From assembly GCF_030272615.1 (NCBI RefSeq), contig NC_081409.1, forward strand, positions 650,474,468-650,538,467: a stretch of 64,000 nucleotides of DNA, given 5' to 3'. Both the position numbers and the translations under genes were made by a program. The notes beneath the pieces were generated by a model. It did not search any database. It was given only the letters and a program-made list of their open reading frames with translations, and had not been told where the DNA came from. Numbering within the stretch: position 1 is the stretch's first letter; every line of letters begins with the position of its first letter. This document shows positions 37,000-49,106 of the stretch, piece by piece. This DNA comes from Cryptomeria japonica (taxonomy: Eukaryota > Streptophyta > Pinopsida > Cupressales > Cupressaceae).

Positions 37000-37250
37000 C
37001 AACATGAGGGCCCATTCTTATTCTTGTCTCTTCACTACAACTGTTCAGAAATAATAAGGAAAATAGGGCAAAAAAAAGGGGGAAAAGTGTTTATGAAAAC
37101 AGGGGCCTTTTTCCTTTACACAACGGGCCCCCGTTTTGAAAAGGAACGGGGCCCCATTATTTTTTGCCTTAGGTCCCCATTTCATTTTGCCTCGGGGCCC
37201 CGAAGCTAAACGAGTCCCCATTTTAAAACAAACAAGCCCCCGTTCCTGGC
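37000..37250. repeat. Degenerate GC-rich minisatellite with GGGGCCCC cores
   Basis: GGGCCC, GGGGCC, GGGCCCCC, GGGGCCCC, GGTCCCC, GGGGCCCC, GTCCCC and GCCCCC cores recur, spaced about 20-25 bp from 37123 to 37240, each followed by an AT-rich spacer (often ATTTT or GTTTT). The local GC-rich cores stand out against AT-rich flanks. Confidence 0.7.
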
Positions 37251-37269
37251 AACGCGTTTCCCAACGCAC

Positions 37270-37836
37270 AAACTTCCCCCTAAATGGGACTCATGTTCTT
37301 GCACTTAGCCATATGTCTTATGTATTCATGTGATCGCTTCATGTCTGATATGTTTTCAACATATGTCTTTATGTGCCTCATGATTGATGTGTCTTCATCG
37401 TGTAAATATCCGCAAATACGGTATACATCTTACAAGATTTGGATGCACATCAATGATAAAATTGTTAAACAAATTCCATGTTATGATCATGACTCATACC
37501 ACAATATAGAGACTATTGTAAAATTTAATAAATTTTATTGGATTCTAATTTGATAAATCCACAATATGTTATAATTGGATCACATTTCAATTGTAAATAT
37601 TTAACTTTCAAAGTACAAAGACATGCACATAGTGAACAAATTGGATCGAATATCAGCATTTATATGTATCAAAATGCACAATAATTGTGTATGTATACAA
37701 AAAATGGCATATATGCCAAGTCAATAAAAGTTTTACAAAAATGTGGCATATGCCATGTCCAGATCGATATACAATTAAAATGTAGAATATATAGATGTAT
37801 TGGTCCTTCGATGACCACAACTAACACTATATGATT
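37270..37836. other. 3' flank of unknown gene A
   Basis: AT-rich, with no domain seen. It would include the 3' untranslated region of gene A on the minus strand. Confidence 0.4.
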
Positions 37837-40086
37837 CTATTGTTGTGGTGGATCATCAAAATTGAGCCTCTTTGATGCAATCCGCGGCTCTGTATATGCC
37901 TGCACAACCACAATTTAAAAGCCAACTTAGAATTCTTTAATAAAAAATAGTTCACAATTATCAACACAACTATACATTCAACTATAATGTCTTTGTAATT
38001 GAATTGTAGATTACCACATGTGTTGATCTGGGATCAACCATCTTTTCTCTGATTGCCTTGTTAGTCTTAGGAGTATTTTAAATTGGTACTTTAGAGGATC
38101 CATGAAGGGGCCTATTGCAGGTTAAATACAATTAATACAAGGTAATAACATTTATAGATCAAAAAAACTAAAACTCTACAATATATAAAACAAAAGTGTA
38201 CTCGAGTCTAAGATGCTTTTCATGTTGACCTAGGAGGGCTCACCATTGATGAAGCAACTATGGCTATTTCTTGTATGAAAAACGATAAGATTATAATTTA
38301 TATAAAGTTCACATGTACATGTACATATAATCATCAAATCAATAAAATAAAGTAGAGATTCATACCTCTTCCCTCTCTTGATCCTCTAGTGTCTCAAGTG
38401 TATTCATCAATTTTACAAAGCCCAATTGTCGTTGTATATAAAAGAGACAAAAAAGAGTAATCAATCTACAAGTTCCAATTAAGACAATTTCAATCTTTTC
38501 AAACAATTCTGTCAATTAAAAATGTGTTCAATTATCTTTTGACATGTAGGTGTCCTCGAGGATTTCTTTTGCCTAGAAGGTGTCCTAGACACACATGGGG
38601 TACCCTAAAAGAAACAAAATTAACACAAGATATATCAGTAGATAATATTAAATATAATTTAATAAATTTAAATTTAAATGACTTGCATATTCAAAAAAAT
38701 ACATAAATAAGAGGTGTGCAAAATATGATACCACATAGATTTATAGGCCAAAATCAATGGCCGAAAGTGTGACATTATCAATCTGGGACTTTTGATCCCC
38801 TGACAATGCCTATAAAACGCAAAATTAATATACATTAAAGAGAGTTAGTATATCTTATAAAAAAATATTTTGAATTCAAGGTACTATTCTATTTTAACAT
38901 GTTACAAAAATTTTACCTCAAGCATCGAAGCTGCAGCTGCAACAACAGTGGGACGAATATGAGATGGTGTATTAACATCAGCTGCTGCATCCTGAAATGC
39001 ATATTGTTTCTATCAATTTAAATCAATCTATAAATGAAAATTTATTTACATTTACAAGTTTTAAGTGATTGATAAACAAAATGTTATCAATTCAAATCAA
39101 CACGCTTGTGTTTGCGTCTGACCACCAAACACCATATCCATCAAATCATCAGTTAAGACCACATCCTCTACAGTGCTACCCTGACATCTAACCTCGCAAC
39201 ATGTACACAGATGGGATGTGGAGCCATTTGCATTGGCCTCGATATCTATCCCAAAGCTTATACCTGAACATATGGGACACAAATGTTGAATGGGCTCACT
39301 AGGGCTAGATGGTTCAACTATTGCATCATCGTTTGGGCCAAGAGGGTGTGATAAATGTGTGCCATGTTAAATTATAACATCAGTCAATGAAATGGCCGCC
39401 TAAAGAGTCTGTACCTCCATAGACTCTTTCAAGGCTACTGGGACAAGGTGGTTAGTCAAAGACCATCCACCACCTATTCTAAAAAGTATTTTTCATCGCC
39501 AAATGGTTATACCAATCTATAGGAAACCTCTTTGAATTAAGAGGTAAGGTCTCAGTGGTTTTGGGGTCATTAAAAAGAGCACATATTTGTGCTTTACTTT
39601 TTTTTTTTTTCACTTCATTATAGGACAACCTACTAGCATAAAAAGCATGACATCGATCCCTATAGCTTTCCCATTTTGTAACTTGTTTGGAAACTTCATT
39701 GAAACTAATAGCCATTGATTCTAGGTTTGTAGAAAGGGATGCATGATGCTCATGCTTGGATGCCTTCAATCTATACACCAATCTAGTTATTTTGGCAGTG
39801 TTTTGTGTTAATTGATTTATCAAATCCTCGTGTAGCTTGTGAATGGTCTATTGGAGAAGATGGAGGGTTTGTATCTTGAGGGTCTGGCTATGGGTTTTTC
39901 CATGAGTTCTCAGAAGGTGTGTCTTGTTGGGGGGTAGTATTTTCAGAATCTTACATAAATTTATAATAAAAAATTAAAAAAATAATAAAAAACAATGAAT
40001 TCACATTCAAATTTCAAATATAATTTATCAAATAGATAAAATGGATGAAAAAAATTGACTTTCATACATGTTGGTTGCCTTGACAT
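37837..40086 (-). pseudogene. Unrecognised multi-exon gene, copy A
   Basis: Minus-strand gene model from splice sites and comparison with copy B: exon 1 40068-40086 (ATG plus 16 nt, donor GTATGA), long exon about 39104-39949, then 38917-38991, 38732-38809, 38536-38604, about 38366-38423, 38202-38263, 38015-38111 and last exon 37837-37899 ending in TAG. The long exon encodes a basic helical stretch (LVYRLKASKHEHHAS), WESYRDRCHAFYASRL, AQICALFNDP, and a Cys/His cluster CPIC-x18-H-LCTCC-x3-C. The C-terminus is charged (EDQEREE, TPKTNKAIREKMVDP). Stops, a frame change near 39850, a deletion of about 100 bp near 39430 and a donor changed to AT at 38535 show that it is broken. I do not recognise the family; a transposon-encoded protein is possible. 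Confidence 0.65.
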
Positions 40087-40324
40087 TGTGGATGGATTTT
40101 GTCTCCAAAACCTTGTGCACGTATTTGCGGCTAGAAAACCCTACAAAACAATTCTCATTCAACCACGAGTGAAAATGACCCAGTCGACCACAGTAAAAAA
40201 TAAATATTCTCAAAAAATGCAAACATGTTTTCAAAAACTAAAACCTATTCGCATTTCTTCCCATATAGACCTATAAGCGTTTTAGGTCCGATTAGGCTCA
40301 GTAAAACAAGCCTAAAGGCAAACA

Positions 40325-40348
40325 GGTTATTTAAAATTTTAAATAACC
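40325..40348. promoter_or_regulatory. Perfect 24 bp palindrome upstream of gene A
   Basis: GGTTATTTAAAA followed by its exact complement. It lies 238 bp upstream of the gene A start codon, and copy B has a near-equivalent palindrome in the same place. Confidence 0.8.
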
Positions 40349-40357
40349 CGTTCAAGT

Positions 40358-41052
40358 TGCAGACACATAAAAATTTCCATTAATTAGTCCTCATTTAATT
40401 TCAAATTTCTCTGAACATCGGGCGAGTCCTTATTATTACATTATTATTTCTTCATAATTCAGTATTCACAATTTTCATCTTTTATTATATTATTATTAAT
40501 ATCTCACCATTTATCCATTAAATTTATTAAATAAAACATTTATCATATTCATTTATACGCCTTCATGCATTCACCTTATATACATTTCTCTATTTATTTA
40601 ATAAAACCCCTTAAATATCCCCTCCTACCACTTACCATTTCCCACTTACCATTTATCCTATACCACTCATCTTGCATTATCCCACATTCATCCCACAACA
40701 TGAACTCGCCCGAAGAAAATCTATTTAAACAAGCCCCTCTCTCTTATTTGAGCATTTGATCTTTATGCGTCGAACTTATGTTAGTTTGCATTTAATATCT
40801 TGACATCTTATCCACTATCTTTGCATTCTCAAATCTCCATTTCCTCATAGCTTTTTGCATAAGTGCTTCTAAGAGGAAATATATCAAATGTGAAATCTTG
40901 AGGAATAGGAGTGCAATGGAGTGAATTTTTGTTGCATGCATGTGTGTTTCTAGTTTAGATTTCAATTTGCATGTGTGTATTTTGCAGGAAAAACTTCATT
41001 GTTGGATGCTGGAAGATTGAATCTCGTATTCAATCCATTTCCTCCATCTACA
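40358..41052 (+). repeat. 5' LTR of the 9.4 kb element (695 bp)
   Basis: TGCAGACACATAAAAA to CTCCATCTACA. Differs from the 3' LTR at few positions and by small indels, so the insertion is among the youngest in the window. Confidence 0.95.
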
Positions 41053-41072
41053 ATTGGCACGCCCGGTGGGAC
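41053..41072 (+). promoter_or_regulatory. Probable primer-binding site
   Basis: ATTGGCACGCCCGGTGGGAC starts immediately after the 5' LTR, the expected position. The tRNA was not identified. Confidence 0.7.
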
Positions 41073-43264
41073 AACCTTGTCCTTTTATGAATCTTATTTT
41101 CAGTTGACAGAAAAATAGTTTCCTTAAATTTGCAGGCAAGCCCCCATTTGATGCTTAATTCATGCATTTGAATGGTGGTGTTAGGCATAAGATCACCATC
41201 TTTTTGTTGTTTCCCTGCAATGTGTAGAGCTTGTTGAATCGTTTTAGGATTTGCATGGAGTTTGAGAGTTTTTTTTAACCATTTTTTTTATGAATATAAT
41301 GCACATGTTGTTTTGTGAGAGCCCATTTCTTCAAGGCACTGTTTGCGGGTTGCAGGCTTTATTTCTGCTTTACATTTGTTTACAGGTTTCCAACACCTTA
41401 TGCAAGCAATAAATGCACTTGCTTAAACGTTTGTAAAGCCATTCAAGTTTGCTTCCACGTTGCATCTTTAACATTTCATCAAACAATTTATATACTTTGT
41501 CCACAGTGCATCAATTTGTATCTCAATTTTTTTAGCTTAGATCACATTTTGAATTGGTTCTTTAAAATTAACCAATGTCTTTTGTGTCTTGAGCAATAGG
41601 CTCTTTTTGTTTTACCTTTTAGAGGGCCTGCCTCCCAAGAAGCCCTTAAGGCTCGGTGAGAGGGAACAACCCGAGTGGTCACAAGATAAAGCCAAGCTCT
41701 TCCGAACCACTATAAATAAATGTGTTTGTGACAAAAGTTGCAAGCAACGAGTGCTGATTAGTTCATACCGATGACACGTCTCCCCATAAACCCTATAGAG
41801 CGCAACCTTTATAGGTTGGGAGCCTTCCTTAATGGAGCGTACACCACCACATGTATGGCCACTCGACCGGATGCCCTTACTAGACACCATTTGTGTTAGA
41901 AGCTAAAAAACCTTATAGTTGTTGACGCAGGAGGCCGGACCTCTGAAGTGGCTCACATTCTTACGGTTCTTAGTAGAGATACAAAGTTCACCACGGGGAG
42001 TTTTCATGGGGATTGATGCTTGGCTGCCCCAGAGAAGTGAGTGCCGAGGGTGGAGCCAGTGGGGTCAAGCATCTAAGTATCCACTTTGAATTGCGTAGCT
42101 CAGGGTAACCCCCCAAGTGAGATTCAACAACTATTGTCCTGGCCAGCCTTAGGATTGTGCTTGAATGTGTTTTTATTGCAATATCAAACAAACATTTTGT
42201 CTGCCATGTTTTCTGAATGTGTGCACATACAAACAAGAACATTTTACAATCAACACCACACTTGAAATCGAAACACTTTACAAAAAACCTTGGTCTAAGC
42301 TTTGAAGTATCCAACCACATTGTAAAACAACATTGTCCTTGAAACGTTGAACTTGTGTTCTTAAAACAATCATTTCAAATCTCTTGAGACATCACTTTTG
42401 AAGTTCTGATCTTTTAGGTCCTCACATAGTTATATCATTCTAGTTTCCCATACCCTTTTAGGTCCTTGCATAGTCTTCACCTAGTTGCACCTTTCATCCT
42501 TGCATATCTTATTTAATCATACCTAGTCTTTGCATATCCCCCTAGATCAAACCCATGCATAATCCCCTTAGATCATACCCATAATCTTCGTGTAGCCTTC
42601 CATCATTCCTTTAGGACATATCCTTAAACCTTGCACAAGTTCCTTAGGTCATTTCATCATTGGTCCTAGCATTTCATTATTATTTGCATACCAAAATCCA
42701 AAAAAAATCAAAAATCCAAAAACAAAAAAAACAAAACAAAAGCACATTGCTTGCTTAGGATTCTTAGGTCTGACATCAACTTTTGATCATCAATCCCCCT
42801 TATCACTTGAGGTGCATCTTCCTTGAGTTAGGGAATCTATCAATGTCCTTGAGTTGGTATTCCGCTTGGAGTTCATCATCTCCTATTATAGCATGCCCTC
42901 TCTTTGATAACTTATCCTTGTGTCTATCCATCATAGCACAAGTCAAACCCCACATTGGAAATATTTTCAGACCTAGAGTATTCGTAGTCCTTGCATCAAA
43001 TATCATTCATTCTCATATCCCATTTAAGGTTTAGCTGCACAACACTTTCCTATCATATAGATTGCAATTTGCATCAACTCTTTAGCACATTCCCTTCTCA
43101 ATCATGTCACATAGATTGCATTTTTTCATTGATCCTTACCACATCCTAATCTCACTTATATCATATAGTTCCCCCTTTGCACTTTAGTGCTTTCATCATA
43201 CCTAGAGTCTCATACATTGTCCTAGGTCAAAGATCAGAACTACATTCAAGTTCAACAAATTGAA
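41073..43264 (+). other. Untranslated leader of the 9.4 kb element
   Basis: About 2.2 kb with only short open frames and no domain. A GC-richer stretch lies at 41630-42110. Confidence 0.5.
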
Positions 43265-43267
43265 TCA

Positions 43268-43868
43268 ATGACCCCTTTTGAGAAACAAATTCATGATATC
43301 AACAGTGACAAACTTCAAGGAATGCTAAACCGACTATATAAGGTGGAACAACAAATAATTGAAAATCAAAAGCCAAATCTCAAGAAAGATTACATGAATT
43401 CTTCACTAAGACAACAAGACATTTGTTCTAAGTATCCCCTAGATAGATAGTTTACACCATTGGGGCAATCTATTGAGTCGGCTTTGAAAGAGCTTCTTGA
43501 GCACAATCTTATCATACTGCCTAACAAGACATACATGAGGATGTGAATTTTTGAGCAATTATTGTGAATATCATAGACATAACAAACATAAGACTTCAGA
43601 TTGCATGGAACTAAAGCATAAGATTCAAGACCTTCTTGATAATGGTATCATTGAAATTGAAGATCCTAATGACTCATCTATAGAGAAACAAGGCAGTACT
43701 CCTAAGAATGATCAAAATAATACACCTATGTCTAGCAAGGTTCCATATGTGGCCTCCATCTCTTCCACGATGCCTTCATCTCCTAAAACTTCTCAACAAA
43801 AATCCAAGCTAACCCATTATTTTATACAAATCCAAGCTAACCCATTATTTTGTACAAATCCAAGCTAA
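43268..43868 (+). pseudogene. Gag-like C-terminal region with CCHC-type cluster
   Basis: After a start at 43268 (MTPFEKQIHDINSDKLQG) and two stops come FTPLGQSIESALKELLEHN (about 43452) and a zinc cluster YCEYHRHNKHKTSDCMELK (from about 43557), followed by KIQDLLDNGIIEIED. This order is typical of gag in large plant gypsy families. Stops at 43448-43450 and near 43545 break it. The frame ends inside a 28 bp tandem repeat. Confidence 0.75.
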
Positions 43869-43883
43869 CCCATTATTTTATAC
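43800..43883. repeat. 28 bp tandem repeat, three copies
   Basis: Units at 43800-43827, 43828-43855 and 43856-43883, the middle one with one base change. The unit is not a multiple of three; with two units the reading frame before and after would be continuous. Confidence 0.95.
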
Positions 43884-44680
43884 AAATCCTTTATACGATT
43901 CAGATATCTTAGATCCTATGCCATCATGCACTCCAATTCCAATCATACCCACTCTAGAAGGCCCCATCCAAAATGCTTCACCATCGTGCAAAAACATGAA
44001 CACCTTCCAAGGATCCCCCATGCATATCATAAACACTACCCCTTCCTTAGAAGTGGCTCCATGTCAAGAGGATAATCTAAAAAATGAAGAAATGAGTTCT
44101 ATCATAAATCAAGATCAAGACACCAAAACTCTCCAATCCCATCCAATGGTTGAAAAAGATCCTACCTCCCTAGAATCCCATGATGATCCCCTTGTACCCT
44201 TCTTTTTCTTCCAAAATGATCCCCTTCCATCTCAAGAGAGAAGCATCCTTCCAAATCCTATTCCTAATCCACTTCCTAAGCAAGATCATGATGCCTCTTC
44301 CACCTTTTCAAATGGTCCTACTCAAAATGTAGTGTCAAACACCCTTCATACTCTATCCAATGGTCCTCTTCCATGTCAAGATCAAAGTATCCCTTTATTC
44401 CCTTGTCGTAATTCTCCATGTTTGCCTCAATATTCCATCATTCCAATAAAGCCCTCTCATTATCCTATCATTCCTTGCAAGACACCTCCACCTCAAAGTG
44501 GACTTGCCTCTAGCATCAAAAGTAAGAAGAAACCCTTTGTTAAAAAGATCTTCCAAAGCATGCATTATCAAAGAAAAGGGTTAGACATTCATGAAAAGGA
44601 TATATTAGAACCCCCTGATATAAAAGAAAATCTTGATTATAATGGCTACATTGCTCACTCTCAAGATGTTGGTATCCCTC
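43884..44680 (+). pseudogene. Proline-rich open frame of the 9.4 kb element, first part
   Basis: An open frame (ATG at 43918) rich in Pro, Ser, His and Asn, with no catalytic motif, ending in HSQDVGIP at the solo LTR insertion. The same frame resumes at 45879. Unknown function; possibly an extended gag or spacer region. Confidence 0.6.
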
Positions 44681-45873
44681 TATTACTACTTATCAAATTG
44701 TCATTAGTTTCATAACCAAAGTCATACTATATATTCTAGTCAGTTAGTATTACCGAATCATGCAGTCGGTACACACAGAGAAGTCGGTATGAACAGTCTA
44801 GTCGGTTACAGAAGAAAGCAGTCACAAAACATAGTATTCATCGAGCTGCTTACTAAGTAAAGTTTCATGGCTACCGAGTGGTAAAGTTAACTCACAGAGT
44901 TGATATTCACCAAGTGAAACATTTTACCAGATACATTCAACTTGGACATGCACATGGAAACATGTCACAACATCGAGGCACATCTAACCATTTTTTCATT
45001 GGAAATTGCACTAGGAGATTGTGTATGATTACTAGGTCAATCTAACCAATGAGATATTTTGTTTAGCTATTCATTCGAAGAATCTTTTTGTAAGATTGAA
45101 GCAATGAATCAGATCACCATTGTAAGAGATCTATTTATACAACATGATTCTAGGGTGAGATATGATATGATATGCAACATGATATGCAATGAGATAACAG
45201 TGTGTATGCATGAAGGAAGACTATTACAGAGACACAGAGAGGTCACCGAGAAGGTTATCAGTGAACAGTCGAAGAACATAGTAAACAGAAGGGTTTACCG
45301 AGTTTCATTATGGGTTACCAAGGTATGCTACAAGCTAGGTAATCTTATTTAGAGCACATAGAATCTGCTTTAGCATTTCAGATGTAAAGTTGCAGATATT
45401 TGTAATGATTTTATTGTAACATTTTGAAGTTGTAAGAGAAACCTTTAACAGGGTAAAAGACTCTAACCAAGTCTATAAATTGTAAATCCTTTAACCAGGT
45501 GCTACACTCATATAGTGTTGTAAAAATCCTTTAGTAAGGTAGATCTAACTAATCTTGATACTCCTAACAGGGTAAGCTATCAGAAATAGCTAAATGTAGC
45601 TCTAACTGAGCATTTTTTATTATTGCAGTAGTGAAGTTGTGGGTGCCATCCCCACCATAGTTTTTCTCTCTAACCAAGAGTTTCTGCGTGACCAAAATAT
45701 ATGTGTTATGGAGTGAATCATGTATGATTGTTATCTGTTGATTATAGTTTTATTTTATGTTACTGCACTATTCTGTCTATGCATAATAGTAAGGTTATTA
45801 GCAAAGAAAAGTTTTGGAGTACTGATTCACCCCTCCCCTCTCAATACATTAGCTTTCTATATTGGGCCTAACA
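44681..45873 (+). repeat. Solo LTR (1193 bp) inside the 9.4 kb element, TSD CCCTC
   Basis: Flanked by CCCTC at 44676-44680 and 45874-45878. Ends in GGCCTAACA; the start TATTAC is probably TGTTAG altered by mutation. The region near the end (CACCCCTCCCCTCTCAATAC) resembles the R-U5 end of many plant copia LTRs. Removing it with one TSD makes the proline-rich frame continuous. Confidence 0.85.
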
Positions 45874-45878
45874 CCCTC

Positions 45879-46943
45879 ATAAATCCTACATTTATCCAGT
45901 TAAATCCAAATACATGCCTTCCCCTTCACCCCTTCCATCTATTTTAGGTCCCTATATCCCTCCATCCCTTATGCGAGATCAACAAAGGCACACATCTTCG
46001 AGCACCTTCCATCCATCCAAAATACCTTCATATCTTTCCTATCCATCTACACATTCTTTCCTTCTCCAAGCAATTTGGATGCCAAGCATAAAAGTCATGA
46101 GTCAAACAATCCACATGCATTTAAGGATCAACATGTCCCATCTAATCGACATGTAAAAACAAAGAAAAATGTGATCCAAAAAGAAAAAGAGATATACAAA
46201 AGGCCACAAAGGCCCATTGAGAAAAAGAAAGAAATTTCAAAAATCATATGGGTTCCTAAGATGCTTGTAGAAGCAATGCATTCCAAAGGACTACAAAAGA
46301 AAGAAATTTCCAAAATGCCACAAAGGCCCACAAAGAAAGAAGAAAAGTCAAGATGTGTATGGCTTCCCAAGTCTTACATCGAGACAATTCAATCTAAAGT
46401 ATCACAAAAAAATGAAAAATCAAGAACCATGTGGATTCCCAAGTCGCTCGTACAAGATTTGCACACTAAAGAAAAATCAAAATTGTCATTCAAGTTTTCT
46501 ACCCCAGCTTCTCCCACATCCACTATCCTAAAACCTATTTCACCTCATTCATCCATGTTGGCTCCTTGTATCCTAAAATCTACATCAAGCTTTCCATCAA
46601 AATCACAAACTCCGAAATCCACTATTCCTCCACTAATCCAACACCCCTCAAGGTGTGTGCCAATGTTGATCTTGCTAGCATTTCCATCCAACCATGCACA
46701 ATTATTCCAACATCCCATCCATTATCCAACACCTATGTTCTATCCTTCCATCCCTCTTATCCCATCCTTTGCATAAATCCTTATAACCTTTTCGTCTTAT
46801 CATCCATTTCATCTCCCTTTACTATCACCCTATCGACATCTTTGAGCATACCTTCAATAGCCATGGATCATTATTATCTAGAGAACAACTTGATTCCTAA
46901 GTCATATCTCCTATCAAGTATCCATCATCTTCCAATAGTTTGA
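45879..46943 (+). pseudogene. Proline-rich and WxPK-repeat open frames, second part
   Basis: Continues the frame after the solo LTR, shifts near 46100, then encodes a lysine-rich protein with at least three units of the form IWVPKMLVEAMHSK, VWLPKSYIETIQSK and MWIPKSLVQDLHTK, spaced about 40 residues and each followed by a KEISK or KSR linker. It then becomes Pro/Ser-rich and changes frame again near 46600. No known domain is visible. The repeated WxPK unit is the only clear structure. Confidence 0.6.
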
Positions 46944-47680
46944 AAAAAGTCAACAAAAAAAAAACCATGAAAGAAAGAAGTCAAAATGAAAAAAAAAAAT
47001 GAAAAAAATGAAAAAAAAGAGAAAAAAGAAAAAAAAAAGTGAAAAATCAGGAAAAGTAAAGAGAAAAAAATTCATCCACAGGTGAAAACTTGGCAAACAG
47101 GCACCTTGGGTAAGTACCATGGTGAAAACTTAGCAAACAAGTGTCATGCGTAATCCATTATCTTCTTGCACTATTCACTGGGGGCAAGTTACATCTGTGT
47201 GCATCCATCTATTATCCCCCATCCTCCATTATCCCTTATTCACTCTATATCCATCCATATCCCTTTTTCCACCTTTGATCTTGACAAGGTTAAGGACCTT
47301 TGCAGGCTTTGTGTGTCATATTTATCATACTTGATCCACACGCTTCAGCTCCTATCCTTCATTATCACCCCTTGAACTGTGTATCCTATCTATGTCCTAG
47401 TCAAATCTATCCCTTGATCTTGATCCGAACTAAGGACATAAAATGTAACAAACCTCTTGACATGGTCATTTCTTTGGACCATATGACACTAGTTACACCA
47501 TACCCTTGCTTTATATTGCTATATCTAGTCCTTGAGCTTGGATTAACATGCTACCCTATTCTGAGATAGTCCTTGACAATCACATAAGCTTTCTCCATCA
47601 TTCGCTTATCCATTCATGTCCTAGTCATTCATTCATCTACTCAAAATCCCTTTTACCTTGCTAGACATAAGGGGCAAACA

Positions 47681-47950
47681 TAAAAAAATCTTAAAAATCA
47701 TAAAATGTCCTTAAAAAATCTTAAAAATCATAAAATGTCCTGAAAAAATCTTTAAAATCATAAAATGTCCTGAAAAAAATCTTAAAAATCATAAAATGTT
47801 CTAAAAAAATCTTAAAAATCATAAAATGTTCTTAAAAAATCTTAAAAATCATAAAAGGTCCTAAAAAAATCTTAAAAATCATAAAATCTCCTAGAAAAAC
47901 CCTAAAAATTAAAACATTCATAAAACCCTAAAAATCATAAAACTCCAAAA
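47681..47950. repeat. 30-31 bp tandem repeat, about seven copies
   Basis: Repeated AAAAAATCTTAAAAATCATA plus AAATGTCCT units, diverging toward the right end. It lies in the non-coding 3' half of the 9.4 kb element, after a purine-rich A/G stretch at 46945-47070. Confidence 0.9.
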
Positions 47951-49090
47951 ACATGCAATAAACATTGTGATGACACAAACACTTCGGACAAGCATGCAGC
48001 TTTGGAACTTCAACGGACTCATGACAGGATGAGAATTAAATTGAGCAAACAGGACAACGTCTGATCAACTCATACACCCGAACCCATCAACTGTGAAAAA
48101 AATAAAAATCATTCAACATGAAACATATTGTTTGCTTATTTTCTCTTTATTGTTTTTTATTTTCCTTTTTGGTGACATGTCTTTTAGCTTTTCCGGGATA
48201 TCTTTGACTAGAGATTTTATCTCCAGGATGTCTTTGACTAGAAAGGCGAGGATGGGGCATGTTCACTTGTTTGCTACTTGCGGGATGTTCCTTAGGAATA
48301 TGATGACATGTCTTAGGACATGATCACTTAAGATCATTGAGGACATATTGGTCTGATACACACTAAGGCATTCCTTTACTATCTGATATGTTTTCTTTCT
48401 CGCAATTGGTGTGACTAATTCATTTGGATCTAATTTATATCCAAATGATTTTTTGCCTTTTGCCATAATAAGCTCGATGATGATACAAGCACTTAAAAAG
48501 CACAAGAATTCTCATCACCTTTCCTAATCTATTTCTCATCATTCTTCATAATCATCACTTTTCTCTTCTCATCCTCCTTTTCATCTATCTTTTTCATCAT
48601 CTTCTTCATTCTTCTTATTGCAGTGAGATCGATCAAACACTTCATCTAACCGATGCATGTCTTTGAATTTTTAATCTCCTTTTCAACCAACGTGCTTCGT
48701 GCAATCTCAATGCCCCTGGAGTCAATTAATCAATCAATCAATCATTGGATCACCTTATCTTGCACTAGCATCAATCCCTATTAGCTTAATCAACTCAATC
48801 AGCTTAATCGGCTTATCAACCTGGCTATACTGTTCATTTCCATCAATTGTTCAATTATGTCTCATAAGTTGTGCATTTCCATCAAATGTACATCTCAATC
48901 TAATTACTTGCGCAATATCAATCATCCAATCTTTCTCTCCCATGATCTATCGAGAGACCAATCTCCATCAATCTGTTCAATCAATCTCTCGAGGGGGCAT
49001 AACCAATCAATCATCACCCTTACCAAGACACCTTTGGGGCATATATCCATTGATCATTTTCTTTGAAACAACGCAACACGCTGCACTGTC
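47951..49090 (+). other. 3' non-coding region of the 9.4 kb element
   Basis: No RT, integrase or RNase H motif on either strand. Contains dinucleotide-like CATCAT and CAATCAAT runs. Confidence 0.5.
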
Positions 49091-49106
49091 TCAAAGAGGG
49101 GCAAAA
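49091..49106 (+). promoter_or_regulatory. Polypurine tract of the 9.4 kb element
   Basis: TCAAAGAGGGGCAAAA directly before the 3' LTR start TGTAGAC. Confidence 0.85.

Noticed and set aside
37045-37333. Open frames across the GC-rich minisatellite
   Set aside because: They are low-complexity products of repeated GGGGCCCC cores on both strands.
47681-47950. Possible CRISPR-like array
   Set aside because: Units are adjacent AT-rich tandem repeats without unique spacers, in a plant retroelement.
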